The notes: a model not told the origin generated them from the sequence alone. 64,000 nucleotides of DNA from Ktedonobacter robiniae (GCF_016587375.1 NZ_BNJG01000003.1:1736001-1800000); one strand, 5' to 3'; counted from the first letter of the stretch, positions 43,713-53,082 are shown. Made by a program: numbers and translations.

Positions 43713-44857
43713 CTAAAACTGGGAAGATGAGGGAGACTCATATTCCAGTAAGACCTTCTTCCCGAAGAGGTCACTGAGCCGTTCCGCTTCGGTTTCAATC
43801 CCTTTTCGGATCGGGGCGGTGGGTGAGGAGAACAGGTTCACCTTAATGACAGTTTGCGAGCGTCGGATTGTAGAGCGCCAGACTCCTTGTATGGAACCGT
43901 TGATCAAAATGACCGCAAAGGTCCACCCTTGAAGGTTGAAGACCTGGCGCTTGTAGGCTTGAGCGAGTAGGGGTTCGCAACCGCGCGGCGCCGCCCCGAT
44001 CGTATAGGCATCGAATAAGGGAAGCAGGTGGATCTGCTCTGCTGGTTCAACGCTTTGGATGAGCGGAAGGGTCGCACGCAGGGCGAAGGCTCGCCACCCT
44101 TCTACCTCTACTTCTTCCAACTCCTCTTCTATCGATTGGAAGAGTTTTTTTGCGAGGGTTTTCCCACATCCCCACCAAAAAGCAAAATCGTCTGCGGTCG
44201 CCGGGCCATATGCTCGCAGATACCGACGGGCTATTTCCTGAAGCGCCAGCTTGGGCTCGATTGGCTGCCATTTCCCAATCCATCCTCTGGGGTTCATGAA
44301 GGTGACCGTCTTCCCCTGGCCTGGCCCGAAACAGAGATCTCCGCGATAGGCCGATGGCTTCAAGGGAGACCCCAGCTCTCAGAGAGGATCAAGTCGCGCA
44401 CGCGAGCAGCACCCGTATGCTTCGCAACAGCGTCAGCGAGTTGCAGACGAGTCATTGGTCCCTGCTCCAAAACATGCGGGATAGCCAAGAGATAGGCCTC
44501 CTGTTGCTCTCTTGAGAGGCCGAACTCAGCGAAATAATTCGACCAGCTCGCAGTATGCTGCCAGTCACGCGCCGCTATACACAGAGGGAGTTCTCTTGCA
44601 GAGAGTAAGTGTAATGTGCCACGCATGGCCCAGGTCCTCACCAGGGTGTGGTCCTGGAAGATCGCAGCTTTGACATCATGTGGAGAGAGCCCTTCCACAC
44701 GGGTACACAACGCTAGCTCGGCAGCAGACATCACCTGTGCCTGAATCCCACCAGTGCGTGTCACCGCCTGAACGAAATCCTGCGAGGAGAAACGCGGGGC
44801 AAGGCCATGTTGCGACAAACGCCAGGTATGCACCTGGCGCCATTTCAATACTCTCAT
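43713..44857 (-). pseudogene. Winged-helix DNA-binding (HTH_42/AlkZ-like) protein, one-base frameshift
   Basis: Two overlapping frames combine to 381 residues, the usual length for this family. Frame one starts at 44857 after AAAGGAGCGAAG with MRVLKWRQVHTWRLSQHGL. It continues to RVRDLILSESWG and a stop at 44360. Frame two takes up SPLKPSAYRGDLCFGPGQGKT and runs to 43713 through YLRAYGPATADDFAFWWG. Adding one base to the C run at 44370-44373 on + restores SWGSPLKPSAYRG. Relatives include YcaQ/AlkZ glycosylases; the catalytic QxQ/QxD motif is not clearly conserved. The gene is a pseudogene or a sequencing slip. Confidence 0.82.
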
Positions 44858-45177
44858 CTTCGCTCCTTTCAATCCCACCAATGCTTTTACATAATCTTCA
44901 ATCACAGTGTACTGGTTCATGCGGTCAGGATGTGTCCTCATTACGGCGGTTCTGCCCAAAAGAGGGGGTTGAAGAAAAAAAGAAGACTTCCTCGTGTTGG
45001 AAGCAGATCAGTATCCTACAGACTTGGTGAATAGACCATTTAGAGTGCAAGAATATGATGGAAAGGCGCAAGAATATAGCGGTCTTTTTCCCTCCAACTG
45101 TAATATAGTAGGAGCAAAATAAGTAGTCTGGCGAGTTGAGAAAGAACGGTTCGCCAGGAAGAGTGAGGAGATTACTT
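44858..45177. other. Intergenic region upstream of nitronate monooxygenase
   Basis: No gene, repeat or hairpin of note was found. It contains the ribosome site GAGTGAGGAG of the next gene and, for the opposite gene, AAAGGAGCGAAG. Confidence 0.6.
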
Positions 45178-46152
45178 ATGCTACATACGCATCTTACAAC
45201 CTGCTGGAAGTTGAGCTATCCCATCGTTGGTGCGCCAATGGCGTATGTGGGTAAAGGGCGCCTGGCGCGAGCTGTGAGCGAGGCGGGCGGTCTGGGCATG
45301 CTTGGTATTGGGAGCAAAGATTCTGCGGCGTATATCGCTCGCGAGGCACAGATCGCGCGTGGAGACGACCAGGGACGCTTTGGTATTGGCCTGTTGGCCT
45401 GGTCCCTTGCGTCAAGACCGGAACAGCTGGAGGCGGCGCTGGCGGCTCGCCCCTTCCTTATCTCTATCTCGTTTGGCTCGCTTGCTCCCTATGCTGCACG
45501 TATTAAGCAGGAGGGTGTGCTGCTTGCCTCCCAGGTGCATTCGCGGGAGGAGGCCCTGGCGGCAGTACAAGATGGAGCGGACCTGCTTGTGGCGCAGGGG
45601 ACAGAGGCCGGAGGCCATACTGGGCATGTGAGCACGCTGCCTCTGCTCCAAAGTATTTTGGATGTTGTTGAAGTGCCTATCATCGCCGCTGGGGGCATAG
45701 CGACGCCGCGTGGAGTGGCGGCAGCCCTGGCCGCTGGCGCGGAAGGTGTCTGGATCGGAACCTGTCTGCTGGCCTCGCCGGAGTGTGATACTACTGAGGA
45801 TGCACGCTCACGCATTATCGCGGCGCAGGAGAGCGAGACCGTGCTTACCCGTGCCTTCGATGTGGCGCAGGGCTTTGCCTGGCCCCCTGAGTATCCTGGT
45901 CGCGCTTTGCGGAACCGCTTCAGTGAGCAGTGGCATGAACGCGTAGATGAGCTGGCAAAGGATCAGGAGGCGCAGCAACAACTGAGGGAAGCGGTCGCGC
46001 GCAAGGATTACGACCTGGCCCAGATTTATGCAGGAGAGGCTGTGGGCCTGGTAAGGCAACGCCTTCCCGCGGGCGAGATCGTCCGTCGCCTGGGCGAGGG
46101 AACGGAACAGCTTTTGCGTGAGCGATATGCTGCCCTTTTAGGGGAAGCGTGA
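45178..46152 (+). CDS. Nitronate monooxygenase (2-nitropropane dioxygenase family)
   Basis: A 324-residue FMN-dependent TIM-barrel enzyme. It oxidises alkyl nitronates, including toxic 3-nitropropionate-derived ones, to carbonyls and nitrite. YPIVGAPMAYVGKGRLARAV, the AVSEAGGLGMLGIGS loop, LLVAQGTEAGGHTGHVSTLPL (catalytic His) and IIAAGGIATPRGVAAALAAG with AEGVWIGTCLLAS (FMN phosphate site) are textbook, here cut into parts. The start at 45178 is chosen for GAGGAG ten bases before; the frame from 45136 has none. It is a single gene. Confidence 0.92.
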   Translation: MLHTHLTTCWKLSYPIVGAPMAYVGKGRLARAVSEAGGLGMLGIGSKDSAAYIAREAQIARGDDQGRFGIGLLAWSLASRPEQLEAALAARPFLISISFGSLAPYAARIKQEGVLLASQVHSREEALAAVQDGADLLVAQGTEAGGHTGHVSTLPLLQSILDVVEVPIIAAGGIATPRGVAAALAAGAEGVWIGTCLLASPECDTTEDARSRIIAAQESETVLTRAFDVAQGFAWPPEYPGRALRNRFSEQWHERVDELAKDQEAQQQLREAVARKDYDLAQIYAGEAVGLVRQRLPAGEIVRRLGEGTEQLLRERYAALLGEA

Positions 46153-46336
46153 TATACAAAGCACAACTTTATCTGTAACCACCGCCAGGCGATTGTTTTG
46201 CTTATAGCCGTAAGAATTAGCAGGGGATATTCCGTTATTGTCTACCTTCCTGACAAAAGATGTCAGTTGATGGATGCTATGCTGGAATGCCAGGAGAACA
46301 TATGTCTCTTGGCATTTGCTGAAAGGAAGAGCGTTT

Positions 46337-47215
46337 ATGGCTGGAAACGATCAGGTATTGGCGTATTATCGCGAGCAGAGCGCTTTGACGGACCCAGGCA
46401 AGTATGCTTATCTCTATGCCGACCTTCCACGTGATATGGCTGGCCTGGTGAGTGTGGTGCAGGGGCTGCTGATTCCACCTTATACAGAATTGTTGCGTGA
46501 GGGTTATGGGCTTGAAGTAGGCGAGATTGATAACGCGCTCTTTGGAGAGCGGCGTACCGAAGCTTTGCTGGCGCGTATCCTGCGGCGCCGACTAGAGCCT
46601 TTGACCATGCGGCGACCACCAGTAGATCGTATAGGCATGATCTGCCGTAATTTCGCCGTGTTGCTGGTCTCTATGCTGCGCTACCAGAGGGTGCCCGCGC
46701 GGGCGCGAGTCGGATTTGGTGGCTACTTCCGTTCAGCCTACGCCGCTGATCATCGCCTCGCAGAGTATTGGGATGCAATCCAGGAGCGTTGGGTGCGCGT
46801 TGACCCGATGATCGACGAGGTTCAGCAACGGGGTCGGGATATGGGTTTCAACCTGCTGGATATGAAGGCAGGCGATCCCTTCTGGCTGGCGGGTGAGGTC
46901 TGGCGGCGCTGCCGCGCAGGCGAGCTTGAGCCGTGGGACTTTGGCGATAGCGACGTGGACAGGGGCATGCCACCCATCCGCTACGCTCTCCTGCAAGACT
47001 TTGCCTATTTGAACAAGCTCGAAATGCTAGGGAATGACGACTGGGGCGCGTTAATTACAAAGCCCGAGGCGGAACTAACACGCGAAGACCTGGACCTGCT
47101 TGACCGTATCGCCCTCCTCACAGAGAACGCCGACACCCACTTCGATGAGTTACGAACGTCCTTTCCCCAGACAGCCTATGGCCAGACTGTGCTAGAGAGC
47201 ATAGCAAAAGTATAA
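46337..47215 (+). CDS. Transglutaminase-like domain protein
   Basis: A 292-residue soluble protein. The triad of a transglutaminase-like (papain-fold) domain can be placed: Cys in MICRNFAVLLVSMLR, His in AADHRLAEYWD and Asp in RVDPMIDEVQ, with VPARARVGFGGYF between. The N- and C-termini are helical and not recognised. The start at 46337 follows GAAAGGAAG. Relatives are thought to hydrolyse or cross-link amide bonds; there is no signal peptide. A family A repeat follows 7 bases after the stop. Confidence 0.8.
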   Translation: MAGNDQVLAYYREQSALTDPGKYAYLYADLPRDMAGLVSVVQGLLIPPYTELLREGYGLEVGEIDNALFGERRTEALLARILRRRLEPLTMRRPPVDRIGMICRNFAVLLVSMLRYQRVPARARVGFGGYFRSAYAADHRLAEYWDAIQERWVRVDPMIDEVQQRGRDMGFNLLDMKAGDPFWLAGEVWRRCRAGELEPWDFGDSDVDRGMPPIRYALLQDFAYLNKLEMLGNDDWGALITKPEAELTREDLDLLDRIALLTENADTHFDELRTSFPQTAYGQTVLESIAKV

Positions 47216-47222
47216 GCCCCTG

Positions 47223-47307
47223 AGTAGCCGCGTACGCCAGTAGCGGGCATAGCTGAGTAGCCGCGTACGCCAGTAGCGGGCGCCTGCCACTTGCGTACAC
47301 GGCTACT
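47223..47307. repeat. Interspersed palindromic repeat, family A, two direct copies plus one inverted
   Basis: The 25-base arm seen at 23981 is present identically at 47223-47247 and 47256-47280, and in inverted, diverged form at about 47283-47307. The last bases overlap the stop codon of the minus-strand ADP-ribosylglycohydrolase gene (TAG at 47308-47306). Confidence 0.88.
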
Positions 47308-49441
47308 ATGAAGTGGCTGGTTGGATACTGACGGTGTCACAGCCAATGCGACCTTCCTGGCAGATGAGTGCGATAGCTCCACCCTCCAGGAGATTCTCTG
47401 TATCCTGAAGATCAAAGAGGGGTTGCTCGTTGATCCAGGCCTGGATGTGTGTTCCCTGCACCTGCAAGCTTAGTGCGTAAGGCTGATAGAGTTCCCAGGG
47501 GAATGACGTTTCGGCCAGCACGTGTTCTCCGTCTAGAACTTTGACCAGTTGGGCCCGCCCTGAGCGAGTCAGCAGGAGGGCATAGTAGCGCTGGAGGCCC
47601 TGTACGCACGCGGCCAGACCAAAGGCTTCGGCCAGGTGGGGCGTGAAGGTCGTGCTGATGCGGTAGTCTTGCCAGTCACGTGTTCCTTGAATGAGCAGAC
47701 CCCGTCCGGTGTTTTGCACCAGGCGAAAGGACTCAGCTGCCCATGGCTCAAACTGGTCGACAGCGTTCGTCCAGGCGCGATGCCACATCTGTCCTCGCCG
47801 AGCGGGACGTGTCAGGGTTGTTATGGGTGCTCCCCGCCGGTCCAGGCTCTCCAGATAGACTCGTCCTGGATTGCCGCTTGCTTCGTTCCGTAGGGTAAGT
47901 CCGATCTCCATGATGGGTTCACCTGTTGTATCAGGAATTTGCCATGTCATGACTTGCTTTGCCTGTGGTTCCAGCGCAACAATCGGCCCCCAATACGTTT
48001 CTAGCTGATCCTCTGTCCCATAAGTACGCACGAAAAGCTGGACGCTTATAGGAGCTATATTCGCCTGATCGGCCAAAAGGCGCGCTTCTACAATCTGGCC
48101 AGCATAGAATGTGGGTGAGGCCAGAAGCTCATAGCCGGGCATATCCTGTGCAGAGGGTGGAATAAATGTCGGCGTTGCCAGCGAGGTCTCCCGCGCACCC
48201 TGATAATGAACGGCCAGGCAGCGTTGCGTGCTATTTAGAGGATGGACAACATTGCTGAGGATTGCGTTCGTTTCCTCTCCTCCAAGTTGAAAGCCTTGCA
48301 AGGAGCCGGGCAGCGAGAAGTTAAAGCGTGGCGGGAGGGTGAAAGGAAGACCGCGTAGTGCGTGCGCCACGCTGGCAAGCTGATAAGTTACCTGGACAGC
48401 GTCAGAGATGCAACTTCCTCCATCGGCGGTCGGCAGGTAGAGGCGGTCCGCCACGGGACCGCGCCAGTCGGGGCCAGCGTCCAGGGTTTGTAAACCATTT
48501 TTGATGGCTAGCAGACAGCCAACATTGCCCGAGTTACAGTCGGTATCCCAGCCACATGTATTGACGATCATCAGTGATTGCTGAAAATCGTCGTCTCCAT
48601 ACAATAGCGCGAGGATGATGAGGGCATGGTTGGGAATGACGTGGCAGCCACCACTGTAGCGATCATAGCCGTAACGAGCTACGATGCGCTCACGCGTCCT
48701 GCGCCAATCACCATCCTCCTGGTGCCAGGCACGGATGTCCTGGATCATCCTGGCTACAAGCGAGGTCGAGGGAATAAAGGAGAGCCCAATATCAAGGAGC
48801 GTGTCCAGGTCATGCTCAACGAAGGCCGCCGCCTCCATCGCCGCGATTACCTGCGCGGCGTAGACAGCCTCTCCATCATGGCTCACGCTTCCAGCCTTAC
48901 GGGCCAGTTCCGCCGCCAGCACTGGATCACCCGGCGCGACCATCCCCCAACCATCGATAAAGATTTGCGCGCCGATCTGCTCGGCGACGACCTGGCCATT
49001 TAGCTTGCTGGAGCCACTTTTTGGAGCCTGGATGCCAGCTTTGAGCCGCAGATAGGCCGTATGCTCGGTAGAGGTTCCCATTCCGCCCCACCAGAGGATT
49101 GTGTGCCGCTCGATAATGTAGTTAAGCCACGTTTGTCCGATCTGGGCCGCGCTAAGATCAGGCGAGTTGCCATAATCGGCGAGGGCGCGCACAAAGGTAA
49201 AGGTACCAGAGAGATCATCGTCAGTCACTATGAGTGGAACGCCCAGTTTATCATGAACATAGTAGTTGATCTCGCCTAGCTCTTGCGCGATACGCTCATA
49301 GGTCCAGCCCTCAAAGGGCCGCCCCAGGTAGACACCGATTATCTTGCCCAGCACCCCGGCATAAACCCGTTCTATATAATCGGGTGGAAGTTCTTGCAGT
49401 GGAAAGCGCTCGTTATCTCGGTGCATCGTCATCGCCATCAT
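47306..49441 (-). CDS. ADP-ribosylglycohydrolase fused to a C-terminal beta-sandwich module
   Basis: A 711-residue protein. The N-terminal 390 residues are a DraG/ADP-ribosylglycohydrolase domain: GKIIGVYLGRPFEGW, the metal-binding TDDDLSGTF (near 65), GSVSHDGEAVYAAQVIAAMEAA and the second metal site GWDTDCNSGNVG. The last 200 or so residues read as a beta-rich module resembling concanavalin/laminin-G-like folds (GRGLLIQGTRDWQDYRISTT), a layout also seen in glycoside-binding proteins. The enzyme class removes ADP-ribose from proteins or nucleic acids. No signal peptide. The start is at ATG 49441 after AAGGATAGAA; the frame to 49534 is less likely. Its stop lies in a family A repeat. Confidence 0.85.
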   Translation of the reverse strand: MMAMTMHRDNERFPLQELPPDYIERVYAGVLGKIIGVYLGRPFEGWTYERIAQELGEINYYVHDKLGVPLIVTDDDLSGTFTFVRALADYGNSPDLSAAQIGQTWLNYIIERHTILWWGGMGTSTEHTAYLRLKAGIQAPKSGSSKLNGQVVAEQIGAQIFIDGWGMVAPGDPVLAAELARKAGSVSHDGEAVYAAQVIAAMEAAAFVEHDLDTLLDIGLSFIPSTSLVARMIQDIRAWHQEDGDWRRTRERIVARYGYDRYSGGCHVIPNHALIILALLYGDDDFQQSLMIVNTCGWDTDCNSGNVGCLLAIKNGLQTLDAGPDWRGPVADRLYLPTADGGSCISDAVQVTYQLASVAHALRGLPFTLPPRFNFSLPGSLQGFQLGGEETNAILSNVVHPLNSTQRCLAVHYQGARETSLATPTFIPPSAQDMPGYELLASPTFYAGQIVEARLLADQANIAPISVQLFVRTYGTEDQLETYWGPIVALEPQAKQVMTWQIPDTTGEPIMEIGLTLRNEASGNPGRVYLESLDRRGAPITTLTRPARRGQMWHRAWTNAVDQFEPWAAESFRLVQNTGRGLLIQGTRDWQDYRISTTFTPHLAEAFGLAACVQGLQRYYALLLTRSGRAQLVKVLDGEHVLAETSFPWELYQPYALSLQVQGTHIQAWINEQPLFDLQDTENLLEGGAIALICQEGRIGCDTVSIQPATS

Positions 49442-49727
49442 TTCTATCCTTGTTTTAAATAAGGCACAGGGAGAACGTGATTCTTGAGCTTTATTATAGA
49501 ACACAATTGAAATGACCGTTATAGGCTGATTCATACCTGTGCCTAGCTTTTCAATGCTCGCGAGGATGGGGCGGATACTCTTTCTCGCGAGCCGAGAGAG
49601 AGTTCGAAACTTGCGCGCAACTTTTGATAATCCTCTGGCATTATATTAAGTATGCAATTCAAATAACTCTACCATGTTTTGCGTAAGCATAGAGTGGATA
49701 AAAATACAAGTCACGATGGAGTGTACT

Positions 49728-50918
49728 ATGCGCAAAAAAAGTATATTCTCAACTATTGGTACGGTTTCAGCTCTGGCTGCGCTTCTTTTGCTCGCGGCAT
49801 GTAGCGGTGGTGGAACAACCTCGGCGTCTTCTTCTACCGCAACACCGACCTCATCAACTACTCAAACGCCTGCTACCGCGGAGACACCTGTGGCTAACAG
49901 CACACTGACTGCTACATTGCCCTCTTCGGTCAAGGGACCGCTGACCGCCATTCGCATGCTTACGACGCAGCAAGGGTGGGCTATGACGGCCAATGCCATA
50001 CTCAAAACAACTGATGGCGGGAGGCACTGGACAAATGTAACGCCGCCTAATGCACCTGGTTACCAAGTCGCACGAGGAACCTTTATTGACAATCTTTATG
50101 CCTGGGTTGTTAGCGCTCAGGAGACCCAGAACAAGGTTATCATCCAGCATACGACCGATGGAGGGCAGACCTGGAGCAGCCTAACGCTCGATGTCCAGGA
50201 CCCTGCGGGCGTTGATATGTTGCATTTTAGCGGCAACGAAGGCTGGTTTGAGGCTATCACCTCTCCTGGAGCTGGGAGCCAGGGCGCTTACATCTTCCGG
50301 ACGACTGATGCGGGTCAGACCTGGAAGCTCATATCCCAGGCTGGAAGGAACGGTCTGCCGCTTGGTGGCTTCAAGTCAGGTCTCTCCTTTAAAGACGCGA
50401 GCACTGTCTATGCTACGATTCGCAGTACGACTGGTCAGCTAACCGATCCAGGCCTCTATGTTTCCCGTGATGGCGGTTTTACCTGGCAGGAACAGCAATT
50501 GACTCCCCCGGCTGGTCTTACTGTCCAGCAGATAGGCACAACGCCTCCCATCTTCTTTGGAAATACCGGTCTTTTGCCTGTCTATATCACCACACCAGAC
50601 GGACATGCCCACCTGGTCCTGTATCACAGCAATGATGGTGGCTCATCCTGGTTTCCGACACTACCTATCGAAACGAGTGCCGATAGCACCTACGTTGCCG
50701 ATACCTCCCACGCCTGGGCCTCTGATTGGCAGAGTGGTAAGCTCTTCTATACCACCGATGGTGGCAAGAGTTGGCAGACGGCCTTAGTTCGCCCTGGCAA
50801 GCTCAAAGAAATGAGCTTTGCCGATGCGAATAATGGCTGGGCCGTCACAGAGAGCCAGCTCCTACATACCTGGGATGGTGGCAAAACCTGGGGCAACATC
50901 TCCTACACCAATCAATAG
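49728..50918 (+). CDS. Lipoprotein with YCF48/BNR-type repeats
   Basis: A 396-residue exported protein. Signal peptide with lipobox LLAACS near residue 24, then a Ser/Thr-rich linker (25-60). The rest contains about six beta-propeller repeats with TTDGGRHW, TTDGGQTW, TTDAGQTW, SRDGGFTW, SNDGGSSW and TTDGGKSW, the Asp-box pattern of BNR/YCF48 proteins. Such propellers bind ligands or assist assembly; the role here is unknown. The start at 49728 follows GATGGAG. It ends before a long hairpin. Confidence 0.85.
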   Translation: MRKKSIFSTIGTVSALAALLLLAACSGGGTTSASSSTATPTSSTTQTPATAETPVANSTLTATLPSSVKGPLTAIRMLTTQQGWAMTANAILKTTDGGRHWTNVTPPNAPGYQVARGTFIDNLYAWVVSAQETQNKVIIQHTTDGGQTWSSLTLDVQDPAGVDMLHFSGNEGWFEAITSPGAGSQGAYIFRTTDAGQTWKLISQAGRNGLPLGGFKSGLSFKDASTVYATIRSTTGQLTDPGLYVSRDGGFTWQEQQLTPPAGLTVQQIGTTPPIFFGNTGLLPVYITTPDGHAHLVLYHSNDGGSSWFPTLPIETSADSTYVADTSHAWASDWQSGKLFYTTDGGKSWQTALVRPGKLKEMSFADANNGWAVTESQLLHTWDGGKTWGNISYTNQ

Positions 50919-50925
50919 CATTACA

Positions 50926-50973
50926 TATTAGAGCGCACCCGGCAGCTTGCGTGCTGCCGGGTGCGCTCTAATA
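50926..50973. terminator. Perfect 21-bp palindrome after the YCF48 lipoprotein
   Basis: TATTAGAGCGCACCCGGCAGC is complementary to 50953-50973, 6-base loop TTGCGT, starting 8 bases after the stop. No U-tract. Confidence 0.75.
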
Positions 50974-51047
50974 GGCACTTGAGTATGAATAGAACGAAAA
51001 ACAACGCTAAGAAAACTCATTTCTCGCACTGTGACGGGCGATAGATG

Positions 51048-51758
51048 CTAGCGGAGGGAGGATGTCGCGCCGATTTCCACGAAATATGCCGTCGTGTCCA
51101 GGCGGCCCGCACCGGTAAAGACTTCCGCGCCAGCCTCCACGCTGATGAGATATTGCGAAGTGCTCAACCCACGTTCGACGAGATAGTCAAAGAATTCGCG
51201 CAAATCGAGCGCCTGTGAAGTGGTATTGGAGGTGCGGAGAAACGAATGGACCGGCCAGCCACACTGAGGCAGAGAACCCTCCCATAGCTCCCAGGTCGTC
51301 CCGCCAAGCTCGATGGAGGTCTGCTTTGTGCCGATTGGACGAATATCACCGCTTTGATAGAGCCAGATCATAATCTCATGATCGGCGTTAGCATTACCCA
51401 GGTGCGGGTCGGAGGAGAGCCAGAGGTCATATGACACATTGAGACTCCCAGGAGTTGTCTCTTGCAGGTGGAAATCCCAGGACGTCTGGACATTGCGGTG
51501 CTCGCAAAGCTGGAGAGGCAAGCCGGTGCCAGAGAGTTTCCAGCCCCAGTGCCATCCAAGCACTGCGCAATTGTAGGATTTCACGGTATCGACTGGCCCG
51601 CACCAGTCCCAACTGGTGCCCCAGGCAATGGCCGCATCGCTCTGCGACGTATCCCAGAGGTATTGCGAACCGGACCCGGTTTCGGCTCCCCAGAGATTGC
51701 TGTTGAGCCAGTATTTGCCCAGGGTGAACGAGTCACCGTCCTTGTGCAATTGTGTCAT
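51048..51758 (-). CDS. Glycoside hydrolase family 12 (endoglucanase/xyloglucanase)
   Basis: A 236-residue beta-jelly-roll glycosidase. The catalytic nucleophile is Glu128 in NADHEIMIWLYQ and the acid/base is Glu212 in SVEAGAEVFTGAG, both in GH12 consensus. YDLWLSSDP and the aromatic cleft segment CGPVDTVKSYNCAVLGWHWGW are present. It would hydrolyse beta-1,4-glucan or xyloglucan. No signal peptide is visible at the N-terminus MTQLHKDGDSFTLGKYW, which is unusual for a polymer-degrading enzyme. The start at 51758 follows AAGGAGGATAGC. It is the second gene of an operon with the LacI regulator 48 bases upstream. Confidence 0.88.
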   Translation of the reverse strand: MTQLHKDGDSFTLGKYWLNSNLWGAETGSGSQYLWDTSQSDAAIAWGTSWDWCGPVDTVKSYNCAVLGWHWGWKLSGTGLPLQLCEHRNVQTSWDFHLQETTPGSLNVSYDLWLSSDPHLGNANADHEIMIWLYQSGDIRPIGTKQTSIELGGTTWELWEGSLPQCGWPVHSFLRTSNTTSQALDLREFFDYLVERGLSTSQYLISVEAGAEVFTGAGRLDTTAYFVEIGATSSLR

Positions 51759-51805
51759 GCTATCCTCCTTGTGTTCTAGTGTGTGAAAAACACATCCGCG
51801 ATAGA

Positions 51806-52837
51806 CTACACGCGAGGTGCGGCGCAGGACTGACGCAGGATCAATTCTGGCTGCACAGTCACGCGACACGCGTCTTCTTTTGGGAGGCCGCCCTCGATCA
51901 AACGATGGATCAAGCGTGTCGCGTGGTCAGCCATCATCTCAACCGGTTGGCGGAAGGTAGTGAGGGAGGGAAACCCCTCGGCAGCCTCCTCGATATCATC
52001 AAAGCCGAGAATGGACAGATCTTCGGGCACCGTGCGGCCCACCTGCCATGCCCCACTCATCGCACCAAGAGCGAGCAGATCTGAGGCACAGAAGAGAGCG
52101 GTGGGCGGCTCTGACAGGGCCAGGAAGTGGCGCACGTGAGCGGCGGCATCGCTGCGTGAACTGTGGCAGTGCTGGGCATAGTACTCCTGCCACTCCAGGT
52201 TCCGCTCTTGCACAAAGCGCTGGAAACAGACGAGCCGCTCGCGCACTCCTGCATGCTCTAGATTGCCCAGAAACGCGATCCGGCGGTGCCCCAACTGGTA
52301 GAGGTAGTCCAGAGCTAGTTGGGTTCCAGCCTCCTCATCAATCGCCACTGCTGGAAGCGCCATCTGCGTCCCGCAGGCTACAGCGACACAGGGACGAGGG
52401 CGTTGCGTGAGCATCTGAAGCAGGGGCGCATCGCCTGGCAGGTTTCCCAGCAAGAAGAGGCCATCAAACCAGGGGTTGAGCAGAAACGCGAGATGCCGCT
52501 CGGCGGTGGAAGGATCAGAAGCAGCGTGTCCCACTAGAAGATCAAAGCCCTCCTGATGTGCTGCCCGCTGCAAAGCTCGGACCAGCACGCTCAGAAATGG
52601 ATCGCCGAGATCACGAAGAATAGCTCCCAGAACGCCTGTGCGCTGGGTTCGCAGGGCGGCTGCAAAAGGATTGGGGGAATAGCCCAAACGCCTGGCAGCC
52701 TCTCTCACTCGTTCCACCGTGGCCTGGCTGATCGGAATGCTGCCCTCGCGCTGATTCAAGACGCGGGAGACCGTGCTCACCGAAACGTGGGCAGCTTTCG
52801 CGATATCCGCGAGGGTCAGGGAGGAATGATTCTCCAT
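51806..52837 (-). CDS. LacI-family transcriptional regulator
   Basis: A 343-residue repressor. N-terminal helix-turn-helix LTLADIAKAAHVSVSTVSRVL and hinge YSPNPFAAALRTQRTGVLG, then a periplasmic-binding-protein-like sugar domain with FDGLFLLGN and LSILGFDDIEEAAEGFPSLTTF. The start is ATG 52837 after AAGGAAAA (GTG 52840 is alternative). It precedes the GH12 gene and most likely controls it in response to cello- or xylo-oligosaccharide. Confidence 0.94.
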   Translation of the reverse strand: MENHSSLTLADIAKAAHVSVSTVSRVLNQREGSIPISQATVERVREAARRLGYSPNPFAAALRTQRTGVLGAILRDLGDPFLSVLVRALQRAAHQEGFDLLVGHAASDPSTAERHLAFLLNPWFDGLFLLGNLPGDAPLLQMLTQRPRPCVAVACGTQMALPAVAIDEEAGTQLALDYLYQLGHRRIAFLGNLEHAGVRERLVCFQRFVQERNLEWQEYYAQHCHSSRSDAAAHVRHFLALSEPPTALFCASDLLALGAMSGAWQVGRTVPEDLSILGFDDIEEAAEGFPSLTTFRQPVEMMADHATRLIHRLIEGGLPKEDACRVTVQPELILRQSCAAPRV

Positions 52838-52856
52838 CACATTTTCCTTTTTAATA

Positions 52857-52880
52857 CAATCGATCTACGTATAACGATTG
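52857..52880. promoter_or_regulatory. Possible LacI operator
   Basis: CAATCG (52857-52862) and CGATTG (52875-52880) form an inverted repeat with 12 bases between, 20 bases upstream of the lacI start. Confidence 0.5.
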
Positions 52881-53082
52881 CATTACACAGTGTACCTAAC
52901 GTTGAAGGGCCTGTCAAGCATTGTCAGGGACGAAATAAAGGTATAGACGAAAGAGATGCCTTGTGCCGTGTTCGCTTACCAGGCAGTGCAGGCTATACGC
53001 TTGTGGTAAAATGAGCTTGATAAAGCTCCTGAAGGAGTTAGAGGTCAATTTTATATTTCTCTATTTGGAAAGATTATAGCGT

